In this document: piece after piece, positions 1 through 7,887 of the stretch
Layout: each line of letters begins with the position of its first letter
How positions within the stretch are numbered: the stretch's first letter is position 1
NCBI GenBank assembly: GCA_934364805.1
Contig: CAKRMH010000007.1
Span: 75,085 to 139,084 of the forward strand
Length of the DNA: 64,000 bases
Direction: 5' to 3'
Source: an uncultured Lachnospiraceae bacterium
GTDB lineage: Bacteria; Bacillota; Clostridia; Lachnospirales; Lachnospiraceae
The notes under the pieces: generated by a model
What the model saw: the letters and a program-made list of their open reading frames with translations, nothing else
What the model was told of the DNA's origin: nothing
Databases searched by the model: none
Program-made: the position numbers and the translations under genes

Positions 1-59
1 AAGAGATGAGTTTCGATAAATCGGACATTGCTTTAATTCGTCAGGCAATACATTTTTAG
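1..59 (+). CDS. rimP: Ribosome maturation factor RimP, C-terminal end (partial)
   Basis: The window opens inside a reading frame (codons from position 3) that ends at TAG 57-59 and gives a short tail containing FDKSDIALIRQAIHF. That tail resembles the C-terminus of RimP from Clostridia, and rimP is the usual gene directly upstream of nusA. RimP assists maturation of the 30S subunit. Only about 18 codons are visible, so the call rests on tail similarity and on synteny; the 30-nt gap to nusA carries the AGGAGG site at 76-82. Confidence 0.7.
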   Translation, partial: EMSFDKSDIALIRQAIHF

Positions 60-89
60 CGTAAGATAACAATATAGGAGGATAAGATA

Positions 90-1262
90 ATGAATAATGA
101 GTTATTAGAAGCGTTAAATATACTAGAACAGGAAAAGAACATCAGTAAGGATACTCTGTTAGAAGCAATTGAGAACTCTCTTGTTACAGCCTGCAAAAAT
201 AATTTCGGAAAATCCGATAATGTTAAGGTTGTCATTGATCCTGAAACATGTGAGTTTCATTGCTATCAGGAGAAAACTGTTGTAGAGAATGTGGAAGATC
301 CTGTAATGGAGATTTCGCTTCCAAATGCACAGATGATCAACACAAAGTATGAATTAGGTGATGTTGTACAGGTTGAAGTGAAATCCAAAGAGTTTGGAAG
401 AATTGCAACACAGAATGCCAAAAACGTAATTCTTCAGAAGATCAGGGAAGAAGAACGCAAAGTGATCTATGATGAGTATTACAGTAAAGAAAAAGACGTT
501 GTTACCGGTGTTGTTCAGCGTTATGTTGGCAAAAATGTAAGCATTAACCTCGGTAAGGCGGACGCTTTGCTTACAGAAAGTGAGCAGATCAAAGGAGAGG
601 TATTCCAGCCGACTGAGCGTATTAAGGTTTATATTGTTGAAGTGAAATCTACTCCGAAGGGACCAAAGATTCTTGTTTCCAGAACGCATCCGGAACTTGT
701 AAAACGCCTTTTTGAATCGGAAGTGACAGAGGTGAAAGATGGAATTGTTGAGATCAAGGCAATTTCCCGTGAAGCAGGAAGCAGAACCAAGATCGCAGTA
801 TGGTCTAATGATCCGGATGTTGATCCGGTTGGTGCATGTGTTGGTATGAACGGTGCTCGTGTTAATGCGATCGTTAATGAACTTCGTGGTGAGAAAATTG
901 ATATTATTACATGGGATGAGAATCCTGCAATTCTGATCCAAAATGCATTAAGTCCTGCAAAAGTAATTTCAGTTATTGCTGACGCAGATGAAAAATCAGC
1001 AAAAGTTGTTGTACCAGATTATCAGCTTTCGCTTGCGATCGGTAAGGAAGGACAGAATGCACGTCTTGCTGCACGTCTTACCGGATTTAAGATCGACATC
1101 AAGAGTGAGTCAAAAGCCCGTGAGGATGGAGATTTCATGGACTATGAGAATGACTACGAAGATGAAGAGTATTACGAAGACGAGGAATACAGCGAGGATG
1201 CTCAGGCAGATGAAGAAACATTTGCAGAAAATGAGACAGCTGCAGATAGTGAAGAGGAATAA
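90..1262 (+). CDS. nusA: Transcription termination/antitermination factor NusA
   Basis: NusA binds RNA polymerase and nascent RNA and modulates pausing, termination and antitermination. The 390-residue protein has the family order: N-terminal polymerase-binding region (about 1-125), S1 domain (about 135-200), then two KH domains (about 230-345) including the GMNGARVNAIVNEL and GKEGQNARLAARLTG GxxG-type loops. It ends in an acidic tail of about 45 residues rich in Glu, Asp and Tyr, not in the extra acidic repeats of proteobacterial NusA. A strong AGGAGG ribosome site lies 7 nt upstream of the ATG. It is the second gene of the rimP-nusA-infB operon, and ylxR follows after 2 nt. Very sure. Confidence 0.97.
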   Translation: MNNELLEALNILEQEKNISKDTLLEAIENSLVTACKNNFGKSDNVKVVIDPETCEFHCYQEKTVVENVEDPVMEISLPNAQMINTKYELGDVVQVEVKSKEFGRIATQNAKNVILQKIREEERKVIYDEYYSKEKDVVTGVVQRYVGKNVSINLGKADALLTESEQIKGEVFQPTERIKVYIVEVKSTPKGPKILVSRTHPELVKRLFESEVTEVKDGIVEIKAISREAGSRTKIAVWSNDPDVDPVGACVGMNGARVNAIVNELRGEKIDIITWDENPAILIQNALSPAKVISVIADADEKSAKVVVPDYQLSLAIGKEGQNARLAARLTGFKIDIKSESKAREDGDFMDYENDYEDEEYYEDEEYSEDAQADEETFAENETAADSEEE

Positions 1263-1264
1263 AA

Positions 1265-1537
1265 ATGAACAGTAAAAAGATTCCTATGCGTCAATGTGTT
1301 GGATGCGGTGAGATGAAAGCGAAGAAGGAACTGATCCGTGTGATCAGGACTCCGGAAGAAGAGGTTGTACTGGATACAACAGGTCGGAAGAACGGACGTG
1401 GTGCGTATATCTGTCCGGATCCGGAATGCTTAAAGAAGGCACGTAAGTCCAAGGGACTGGAACGATCTCTTAAGACCGCAATTCCGGCAGAAGTGTATGA
1501 GAATCTCGAAAAGGAGATGGAAACACTTGCAAAATAA
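1265..1537 (+). CDS. ylxR: YlxR family RNA-binding protein (RnpM)
   Basis: Small basic protein of 90 residues belonging to the YlxR/DUF448 family, found between nusA and infB in most Firmicutes. The signature RQCVGCGEMKAKKELIRV near residue 10 and the GRGAYICPDPECLKKA segment near 45-60 are visible, with the paired cysteines of the family. In Bacillus subtilis the family member has been described as an RNase P modulator (RnpM); that function is transferred by family only. The gene starts 2 nt after nusA and its end overlaps the start of ylxQ, indicating translational coupling. Confidence 0.93.
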   Translation: MNSKKIPMRQCVGCGEMKAKKELIRVIRTPEEEVVLDTTGRKNGRGAYICPDPECLKKARKSKGLERSLKTAIPAEVYENLEKEMETLAK

Positions 1538-1841
1538 GGCATTATCCATGCTGGGACTTGCAGCAAAATCGGGACATGTGGCCAGCGGAGAATTTTCTAC
1601 GGAGAAGGCGGTCAAGAGTGGGAAGGCATTTTTGGTGATTGTTTCGGAAGAAGCATCTGAAAATACAAGAAAAATGTTCCGGAATATGACCGATTTTTAT
1701 CATGTTCCAATGTATATATTTGGAACGAAAGAAGAACTGGGACATTACATTGGCAAAGAATTTCGTGCTTCTCTTGCAATTACAGATGAAAATCTTGCAA
1801 AGGCAGTAGAAAAGAAATTGGAAACCTATAAAACTGAATAA
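1527..1841 (+). CDS. ylxQ: L7Ae/L30e-family RNA-binding protein YlxQ
   Basis: A protein of about 104 residues with the L7Ae/L30e/S12e/Gadd45 fold, probably a kink-turn RNA binder, as inferred from the family. The N-terminus reads MLGLAAKSGHVASGEF, the usual YlxQ pattern. An in-frame ATG exists at 1497, but I chose TTG at 1527: AAGGAG at 1511-1516 is spaced 10 nt from it, and starting there removes a non-conserved basic N-terminal extension. The start overlaps the last 11 nt of ylxR, so the two are probably translationally coupled. infB follows 17 nt downstream. The family is sure; the exact start is inferred. Confidence 0.88.
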   Translation: MQNKALSMLGLAAKSGHVASGEFSTEKAVKSGKAFLVIVSEEASENTRKMFRNMTDFYHVPMYIFGTKEELGHYIGKEFRASLAITDENLAKAVEKKLETYKTE

Positions 1842-1858
1842 CGGAGGAAACGTAATAT

Positions 1859-4684
1859 ATGGCAAAGATCAGAGTTCATGAACTTGCAAAAGAATTAGAT
1901 ATAAAATCACAGGATATCATAGATATGCTCAGTACAACGGAATATGCAGTAAAAGGAGCGACCAGCGGTGTGGAAGATGCAGCTGCAGCTATGGTACGTA
2001 AAAAGTACACAAAAGCTCCGGCAAAAAGCGAAACAGCAGCTCCGGCAAAAACTACTGAAAAAGAGCAGAAAACAACAGAAAAAGACGGAGTAGAACGTCC
2101 AAAGAAGAAATCAAGCATTTCTGCAGTATTTAATGCGCAGTACAGTAAGCAGCAGAGACGTCCTGGACAGAATAATAACCAGCAGAGAAATGGTAATCGT
2201 AACAACGACCGAAATAATGACCGCAACGGAGAGCGCGGAGGAAGAAGAGATAATTCCAATACGTACTCCAATCCGGCAAGTCATATTATCCGTCCGCGTC
2301 CGGTTGGAGAACGTGCAATGAGACCAATCAGTGAAAGAACTGCTGGCAATAATGACAATCCGGCAGAGGCACGTCCGGTTCGCACTCAGGAGGAAAGAGG
2401 CCAAAGACCTCAGAATGACAGAGGAAACGGCAGACCTCAGAACGACAGAAATAATAACCGCGGTGATCGCAGCAATGGATATAATAACCGCAATAACCGC
2501 AGCAATGACCGTGATAATGGCGGTTATAATAACCGTGGCAATGACCGTGGAAACGGTGGATACAATAACCGCAACAATGAACGTAATAACGACAGAGGAA
2601 ATGGATATAATAATACCCGCAGCAATGACCGTGGAAACGGCAATTACAACAACCGTGGTAACGGTTCGGGCAATCGTTTCAACAATAATGACCGCAACAA
2701 TTCACGTGGACGTTTTGATAAGGAAATGGATAAGTTCAACAAGGAGGCAGCTCCTGTTGAAGATGTAAGAGGCAAGGAAAGCCGTGACCGCGGAAACAAC
2801 CGTAGCAATAACAAACATCAGGATCATGATAAGCTTGGAAAACGTCAGGAAAATTATGTAAATCTTGAGAAGCACGGCGGAAGAAAGAAACCTCAGCAGC
2901 AGCCACAGCAGCCAAAAGAGGATGAAGATGTAATCAAGACAATTACGCTTCCGGAAAAACTGATGATCCGTGAACTTGCTGACAAGATGAAGATCCAGCC
3001 TTCGGTTATCGTTAAGAAACTGTTCTTAAAAGGACAGATGGTAACGGTAAACCAGGAAGTGGATTTTGAAACAGCAGAAGAGATCGCGCTGGAGTTTAAT
3101 TACATCTGTGAGCCGGAGGTAAAAGTTGATGTGATCGCAGAGCTTCTGAAAGAGGATGAAGAACCAGAAGAAAAAATGGTTCCACGTCCACCGGTTGTCT
3201 GTGTTATGGGTCATGTTGACCATGGTAAAACATCTCTGTTGGATGCAATCCGTTCAACAAGAGTGACAGACCGCGAGGCTGGTGGTATCACACAGCACAT
3301 CGGTGCATCAGTTGTTGAGATCAATGGTCAGACAATCACATTCTTAGATACTCCGGGACATGAAGCGTTTACCGCAATGCGTATGCGTGGTGCGAATGCA
3401 ACAGATATTGCAATCCTGGTTGTTGCAGCAGATGATGGTGTAATGCCACAGACAATTGAGGCGATTAACCATGCCAAGGCTGCAGGGGTTGAGATTATTG
3501 TTGCTGTAAACAAGATTGATAAGCCAAGTGCGAATATTGATAAAGTAAAACAGGAACTTTCCGAGTATGAACTGATTCCGGAAGACTGGGGTGGAAGCAC
3601 AATCTTCTGTCCGGTATCTGCACACACACATGAAGGTATCGAGAATCTGTTAGAGATGATTCTGTTAACAGCAGAGGTACTGGAACTGAAAGCCAATCCA
3701 GACCGTAATGCAAGAGGTCTTGTCGTTGAGGCTCAGCTTGATAAAGGACGTGGTTCTGTTGCAACTGTTCTTGTACAGAAAGGTACATTACATGTAGGAG
3801 ATCCAATTGCATGTGGAAGCAGCTATGGTAAAGTACGTGCGATGATCGATGATAAGGGAAGAAGAGTAAAAGAAGCTGGTCCGTCTACTCCGGTAGAGAT
3901 TCTTGGACTGAATAATGTTCCGGATGCTGGTGAAACATTTGTGGCAACCGGTTCAGAGAAAGAAGCAAAGGCCTTTGCAGATACTTATATTGCAGAAGGC
4001 AAGAACCGACTGATCGAAGAGACAAAATCCAAGATGTCTCTGGATGACCTGTTCTCTCAGATCCAGTCTGGTAATATGAAAGAACTTGACATTATTGTAA
4101 AAGCAGATGTACAGGGATCTGTTGAGGCCGTAAAACAGTCACTTGTAAAACTTTCCAATGACGAAGTTGTTGTCAAGGTAATCCATGGTGGCGTTGGTGC
4201 AATCAACGAATCCGACGTTATTCTTGCTTCTGCATCTAATGCAATCATCATCGGATTTAATGTTCGTCCGGATCCGGTTGCAAAAGTTACCGCAGACAGA
4301 GAAGGCGTAGATGTAAGATTATACAAAGTTATCTACAATGCGATCGAAGATGTGGAAGCTGCCATGAAGGGTATGTTAGATCCAATCTTCGAGGAACAGG
4401 TGATCGGTCATGCTGAGATCAGACAGATCTTCAAAGCTTCCGGAGTTGGTAATATCGCTGGTTCCTATGTGCTGGATGGTAAATTCGAAAGAGGATGCAG
4501 CGTACGTATCAGCAGAGAAGGAACACAGATCTTTGAAGGCGCTTTAGCATCATTAAAGAGATTTAAAGACGACGTTAAGGAAGTAAAAGCCGGATTTGAG
4601 TGTGGTCTTGTGTTCGAAGGATTTAACGATATCCAGGAACTTGATGTTGTAGAAGCTTATAAGATGGTAGAGGTACCAAGATAG
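1859..4684 (+). CDS. infB: Translation initiation factor IF-2
   Basis: GTPase that places initiator fMet-tRNA on the 30S subunit and promotes subunit joining. At 941 residues it is longer than the B. subtilis protein because of a low-complexity linker at about residues 85-345. Order: N-terminal IF2_N helix-turn module (1-50), the Asn/Arg/Gly/Asp-rich linker, a second IF2_N module (about 365-420), G domain with GHVDHGKTS (G1, about 451-459), DTPGHEAF (G3) and NKIDK (G4), then domains II to IV (C-terminal fMet-tRNA-binding part). The start is ATG 1859 after GGAGGAAACG. The linker is encoded by degenerate AAYAAYCGY-type repeats between about 2150 and 2760. Confidence 0.98.
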   Translation: MAKIRVHELAKELDIKSQDIIDMLSTTEYAVKGATSGVEDAAAAMVRKKYTKAPAKSETAAPAKTTEKEQKTTEKDGVERPKKKSSISAVFNAQYSKQQRRPGQNNNQQRNGNRNNDRNNDRNGERGGRRDNSNTYSNPASHIIRPRPVGERAMRPISERTAGNNDNPAEARPVRTQEERGQRPQNDRGNGRPQNDRNNNRGDRSNGYNNRNNRSNDRDNGGYNNRGNDRGNGGYNNRNNERNNDRGNGYNNTRSNDRGNGNYNNRGNGSGNRFNNNDRNNSRGRFDKEMDKFNKEAAPVEDVRGKESRDRGNNRSNNKHQDHDKLGKRQENYVNLEKHGGRKKPQQQPQQPKEDEDVIKTITLPEKLMIRELADKMKIQPSVIVKKLFLKGQMVTVNQEVDFETAEEIALEFNYICEPEVKVDVIAELLKEDEEPEEKMVPRPPVVCVMGHVDHGKTSLLDAIRSTRVTDREAGGITQHIGASVVEINGQTITFLDTPGHEAFTAMRMRGANATDIAILVVAADDGVMPQTIEAINHAKAAGVEIIVAVNKIDKPSANIDKVKQELSEYELIPEDWGGSTIFCPVSAHTHEGIENLLEMILLTAEVLELKANPDRNARGLVVEAQLDKGRGSVATVLVQKGTLHVGDPIACGSSYGKVRAMIDDKGRRVKEAGPSTPVEILGLNNVPDAGETFVATGSEKEAKAFADTYIAEGKNRLIEETKSKMSLDDLFSQIQSGNMKELDIIVKADVQGSVEAVKQSLVKLSNDEVVVKVIHGGVGAINESDVILASASNAIIIGFNVRPDPVAKVTADREGVDVRLYKVIYNAIEDVEAAMKGMLDPIFEEQVIGHAEIRQIFKASGVGNIAGSYVLDGKFERGCSVRISREGTQIFEGALASLKRFKDDVKEVKAGFECGLVFEGFNDIQELDVVEAYKMVEVPR
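2150..2760 (+). repeat. Degenerate tandem repeats in the infB linker (N/R/G/D-rich)
   Basis: Within infB, codons for short units such as NNRGNDRGNGGY and NNRNNDRGNG recur many times. They are imperfect direct repeats of 9-36 nt built on AATAACCG and GACCGTGGAAACGG words. The encoded segment is hydrophilic and likely disordered. The repeats create long open shadow frames on both strands, for example 2331-2768, which are not genes. Confidence 0.85.
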
Positions 4685-4698
4685 AAAGCAGGAATTAG

Positions 4699-5064
4699 AT
4701 GAGAAAAAACAGCATTAAAAATATTCGTGTAAACGAAGAAGTACACCGCGAACTGAGTAATATCATTCGCGGTGAGATCAAGGATCCGCGGATCAACCCG
4801 ATGACAAGCGTGGTTGCAGTGGAGGTTGCTCCGGATCTGAAGACGGCAAAAGCATATATCAGTGTCCTTGGAGATGAACAGTCTCAGAAAGATACACTTG
4901 CCGGACTTCGTTCCGCAGAGGGATTTATCCGTGTGAAACTGGCGAAATCCATTAATTTAAGAAATACGCCGGAAATCAAATTTATCCTTGATCAGTCAAT
5001 TGAATATGGTGTAAACATGTCGAAAAAAATTGATGATGTTACAAAAGATATCAAAGAGGACTAG
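4699..5064 (+). CDS. rbfA: 30S ribosome-binding factor RbfA
   Basis: Cold-shock-associated ribosome assembly factor that binds the 30S subunit near helix 1 of 16S rRNA. The 121-residue protein matches the family length and shows the KH-like core: an N-terminal helix RVNEEVHRELSNIIRGEIKDPR, the VAVEVAPDLKTAKAYISVLGD strand region, and the RNTPEIKFILDQSIEYG signature near the C-terminus. It lies 14 nt after infB and 3 nt before the DHH phosphoesterase, within the same operon. Sure. Confidence 0.96.
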   Translation: MRKNSIKNIRVNEEVHRELSNIIRGEIKDPRINPMTSVVAVEVAPDLKTAKAYISVLGDEQSQKDTLAGLRSAEGFIRVKLAKSINLRNTPEIKFILDQSIEYGVNMSKKIDDVTKDIKED

Positions 5065-5067
5065 AAA

Positions 5068-6015
5068 ATGACAAATCTTGATGAAGTGATTCGGGGAATG
5101 CATTCGATTGGAATCGCAGGACATGTAAGACCGGACGGGGACTGTGTTGGTTCCTGTCTGGGAGTATATAATTATATCCGGACATATTATCCGGATATTG
5201 ATGTGCGTATTTATCTTGAACCAATCCCGAACATTTTTAAATTTATGAATGATTCATCCCAAATACGCAGTGAATATACAGATGAGATGATATTTGATCT
5301 TTTCATTGCGTTGGACTGTGGTGATGCCGGAAGACTGGGAGAAGCCAATAAGTACTTTGAATCTGCACGTCATACTGTGTGTATCGATCATCATTTGAGT
5401 AATCAGTCTTTTGCGGAACAGAATTACATTTTCCCGGAAGCAAGCTCGACAAGTGAACTTGTGTTTGAACTGATCAATCCTGAGAAGATTACAAAAAAGA
5501 TTGCAGAATGCCTTTACACAGGCATCGTACATGATACCGGGGTGTTCCAGTATTCCTGTACTTCGGCAAAGACCATGAATATTGCCGGAATTCTTATGGA
5601 TAAGGGAATTGACTATTCCAGAATTATTGATGAGACTTTTTATGCAAAAACATTTGAACAGAATCAGGTGCTTGGGTATGCATTGTTAAACAGCCGGCTT
5701 TATCTGGATGGAAAGGTAATTGCAAGCTGTGTGACAGATGAGATAATGCACAGATATCATGTACTTCCCAAACATCTGGACGGAATTGTCAGCCAGCTGC
5801 GCGTAACAAAAGGGGTTGAAGTTGCCATTTTCCTTTATCAGACCGGTGACAACAGCTTTAAGGTGAGCACAAGGGCAAGTGGCGATGTGAATCTTGCAGA
5901 GATTGCCATGAAATTTGGAGGCGGCGGTCATGCAAAAGCTGCCGGATTTTCGATGGATGGAGAACCGGAGCAGATCATTGGACTTATCAATGAAGAAATT
6001 AAAAAACAACTATAG
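5068..6015 (+). CDS. nrnA: DHH-family phosphoesterase, NrnA-type oligoribonuclease/pAp phosphatase
   Basis: Bifunctional nanoRNase/3'-phosphoadenosine 5'-phosphate phosphatase family. The 315-residue protein has the DHH metal-binding motifs: GHVRPDGDCVGS (H19, D23, D25), ALDCGD (D83) and the DHH triad at 107-109, followed by the DHHA1 substrate-binding domain with GGGGHAKAAGF near the C-terminus. It probably degrades 2-5 nt RNAs and pAp in the cytoplasm, inferred from family. It sits in the nusA-ribF operon between rbfA and truB, its usual place in Firmicutes, with 3-nt and 9-nt gaps. Confidence 0.93.
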   Translation: MTNLDEVIRGMHSIGIAGHVRPDGDCVGSCLGVYNYIRTYYPDIDVRIYLEPIPNIFKFMNDSSQIRSEYTDEMIFDLFIALDCGDAGRLGEANKYFESARHTVCIDHHLSNQSFAEQNYIFPEASSTSELVFELINPEKITKKIAECLYTGIVHDTGVFQYSCTSAKTMNIAGILMDKGIDYSRIIDETFYAKTFEQNQVLGYALLNSRLYLDGKVIASCVTDEIMHRYHVLPKHLDGIVSQLRVTKGVEVAIFLYQTGDNSFKVSTRASGDVNLAEIAMKFGGGGHAKAAGFSMDGEPEQIIGLINEEIKKQL

Positions 6016-6024
6016 GAATGAAAA

Positions 6025-6957
6025 ATGGTTAGCGGAATCATAAATGTATATAAAGAAAAAGGATTTACATCCTTTGACGTTGTGGCAAAGATGCGTGGTA
6101 TTTTTCATCAGAAAAAAATCGGACACACAGGCACGCTTGACCCGGATGCGGAGGGGGTTCTTCCTGTCTGCCTGGGGAAAGCGACCAAAGTGTGTGATCT
6201 GCTCACCGAAAAGGACAAGGTGTATGAGACGGTTCTTTTACTTGGAACAGATACAGATACACAGGACATTTCGGGAACAATCCTGAATTCTTCGAATGTC
6301 GATGTGACAGAGGATCAGGTGAGGAAAGCAATTGCTTCTTATATCGGGGCATATGATCAGATACCGCCAATGTATTCTGCCCTTAAAATAAATGGACAGA
6401 AGTTATGTGATCTTGCCAGAAAAGGAATTACGGTTGAACGTAAAGCGAGACCTGTAACGATATATGAAATTGAAATTCTGAGTATGAATCTTCCGGAAGT
6501 ACATATGCGCGTGCATTGTTCCAAGGGAACTTATATAAGGACACTTTGCCATGATATTGGACAGACGCTTGGCTGTTATGGATGTATGAAGTCTTTAATA
6601 CGGACAAGAGTAGCCGGCTTTACGCTGGATAAGGCGTTGCGTTTATCAGAAGTTGAAGAAGCGGTAAAAAAATTGTCGGTTGCGGCACCGCCTGAAACAT
6701 GGAACTACGACATATTTCGGGAATTACTTTATCCGGTAGATTATGTGTTTGACCGATATCCTGAGATAACCGTGTTAAAAGAGGCAGAAAAACCATTGAT
6801 CAATGGCAACCGGATATCTGCGGAATTTGTCAAAGAACAACCGGAACATACTGCAGAATTATACAGACTTTATGATTGGAATCAGAGATTTATCGGCTTA
6901 TATGAATGGCAGAAAATGACGAACGAATATAAACCGGTAAAATTGTTTATGGAATAA
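6025..6957 (+). CDS. truB: tRNA pseudouridine(55) synthase TruB
   Basis: Isomerises U55 in the T-loop of tRNAs. Visible are the N-terminal GIINVYKEKGFTSFDVV block and the catalytic motif GHTGTLDPDAEGVLPV, with the nucleophile Asp at residue 39, then the RVHCSKGTYIRTLCHDIG block around 170. The C-terminal 80 residues form a PUA-like or truncated RNA-binding end. The 310-residue length is typical. It starts 9 nt after nrnA; ribF begins 1 nt after its stop. Sure. Confidence 0.97.
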   Translation: MVSGIINVYKEKGFTSFDVVAKMRGIFHQKKIGHTGTLDPDAEGVLPVCLGKATKVCDLLTEKDKVYETVLLLGTDTDTQDISGTILNSSNVDVTEDQVRKAIASYIGAYDQIPPMYSALKINGQKLCDLARKGITVERKARPVTIYEIEILSMNLPEVHMRVHCSKGTYIRTLCHDIGQTLGCYGCMKSLIRTRVAGFTLDKALRLSEVEEAVKKLSVAAPPETWNYDIFRELLYPVDYVFDRYPEITVLKEAEKPLINGNRISAEFVKEQPEHTAELYRLYDWNQRFIGLYEWQKMTNEYKPVKLFME

Positions 6958-6958
6958 T

Positions 6959-7885
6959 ATGAAATATATAAGAGATACGCTTGATTTTAGTGTGAAAGAG
7001 CCATCCGCGATCACACTCGGAAAGTTTGACGGACTTCACAGAGGACACGAGCTTCTGATGGAAAATCTGCTGAATCAGAGTGCCGAGAACGGATATCGCT
7101 CCATTGTCTTTACCTTTGACATTCCACCGACTCGAAAAACTGGAAAAGTGGAAGCACAGGTCCTTACAACAAATGAAGAAAAATATCATATTTTTGAAGA
7201 GACAGGAGTTGATTATCTGATCGAATGTCCCTTTACAAACGAAGTGATGTGCATGGAACCCGAAAAGTTTGTGCGCTGGATCGTATCGGCGCTTCATGTA
7301 AAATGCATGATCGTCGGAAAAGATTTTCATTTCGGACACAACAGGGGCGGCGATTATAAGCTTCTGGAAAAACTTTCCAGGGAACTGGGATATCACGTTA
7401 TCGTTTTAGAAAAAATACAGGAAGATGGACGGGATATCAGCAGCACATTTGTGCGGGAAGAAATTAAAAAGGGTGCCATCGAAAAAGCAAATCATCTGCT
7501 TGGATATGAATTTTTCATAAAATCCAGGGTGATTCATGGAAAACAGATTGGACGAACTATAGGAATTCCAACGATTAACATGACGCTCCCACCGGAGAAG
7601 ATCCTCCCGCCAAACGGAGTGTACGTAACCCGGGTGATCATTGGAGAACAGTGGTATCAGGGAGTCTCCAATGTCGGGTGTAAACCAACAATTGCAGGAA
7701 ACAATCCGATTGGGATAGAAACCTATATTATTGACTTTTGTCAGAACCTGTATGATAAAATTGTGACGATACAGTTTCTTCACTATATCAGACCAGAAAT
7801 GAAATTTGATTCAATTGATGATTTAAAGCATCAGATGAATTGTGACATTGCCAAAGCAGAGAACTATTTCTCTAAAAAGGAGTAG
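6959..7885 (+). CDS. ribF: Bifunctional riboflavin kinase/FAD synthetase RibF
   Basis: Makes FMN and FAD from riboflavin in two ATP-dependent steps. The N-terminal nucleotidyltransferase domain (1-185) has the GKFDGLHRGHELL motif, the family variant of HxGH, and the GKDFHFGHNRGGD block. The C-terminal riboflavin kinase domain (about 185-305) has GRTIGIPTINM and PPNGVYVTRV. The ATG is 1 nt after the truB stop, so the pair is tightly coupled. It is relevant to this region because the Rnf complex and ApbE at 32493-40148 consume FMN and FAD. Sure. Confidence 0.96.
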   Translation: MKYIRDTLDFSVKEPSAITLGKFDGLHRGHELLMENLLNQSAENGYRSIVFTFDIPPTRKTGKVEAQVLTTNEEKYHIFEETGVDYLIECPFTNEVMCMEPEKFVRWIVSALHVKCMIVGKDFHFGHNRGGDYKLLEKLSRELGYHVIVLEKIQEDGRDISSTFVREEIKKGAIEKANHLLGYEFFIKSRVIHGKQIGRTIGIPTINMTLPPEKILPPNGVYVTRVIIGEQWYQGVSNVGCKPTIAGNNPIGIETYIIDFCQNLYDKIVTIQFLHYIRPEMKFDSIDDLKHQMNCDIAKAENYFSKKE

Positions 7886-7887
7886 AC

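Noticed and set aside
354..941. Long antisense frame opposite nusA
   Set aside because: No ribosome site or recognisable domain; NusA on the other strand is certain.
2331..2768. Open frame of 145 codons inside infB
   Set aside because: It is a shadow created by the repeat composition of the infB linker; its translation is low-complexity Ile/Thr/Met and it has no ribosome site.
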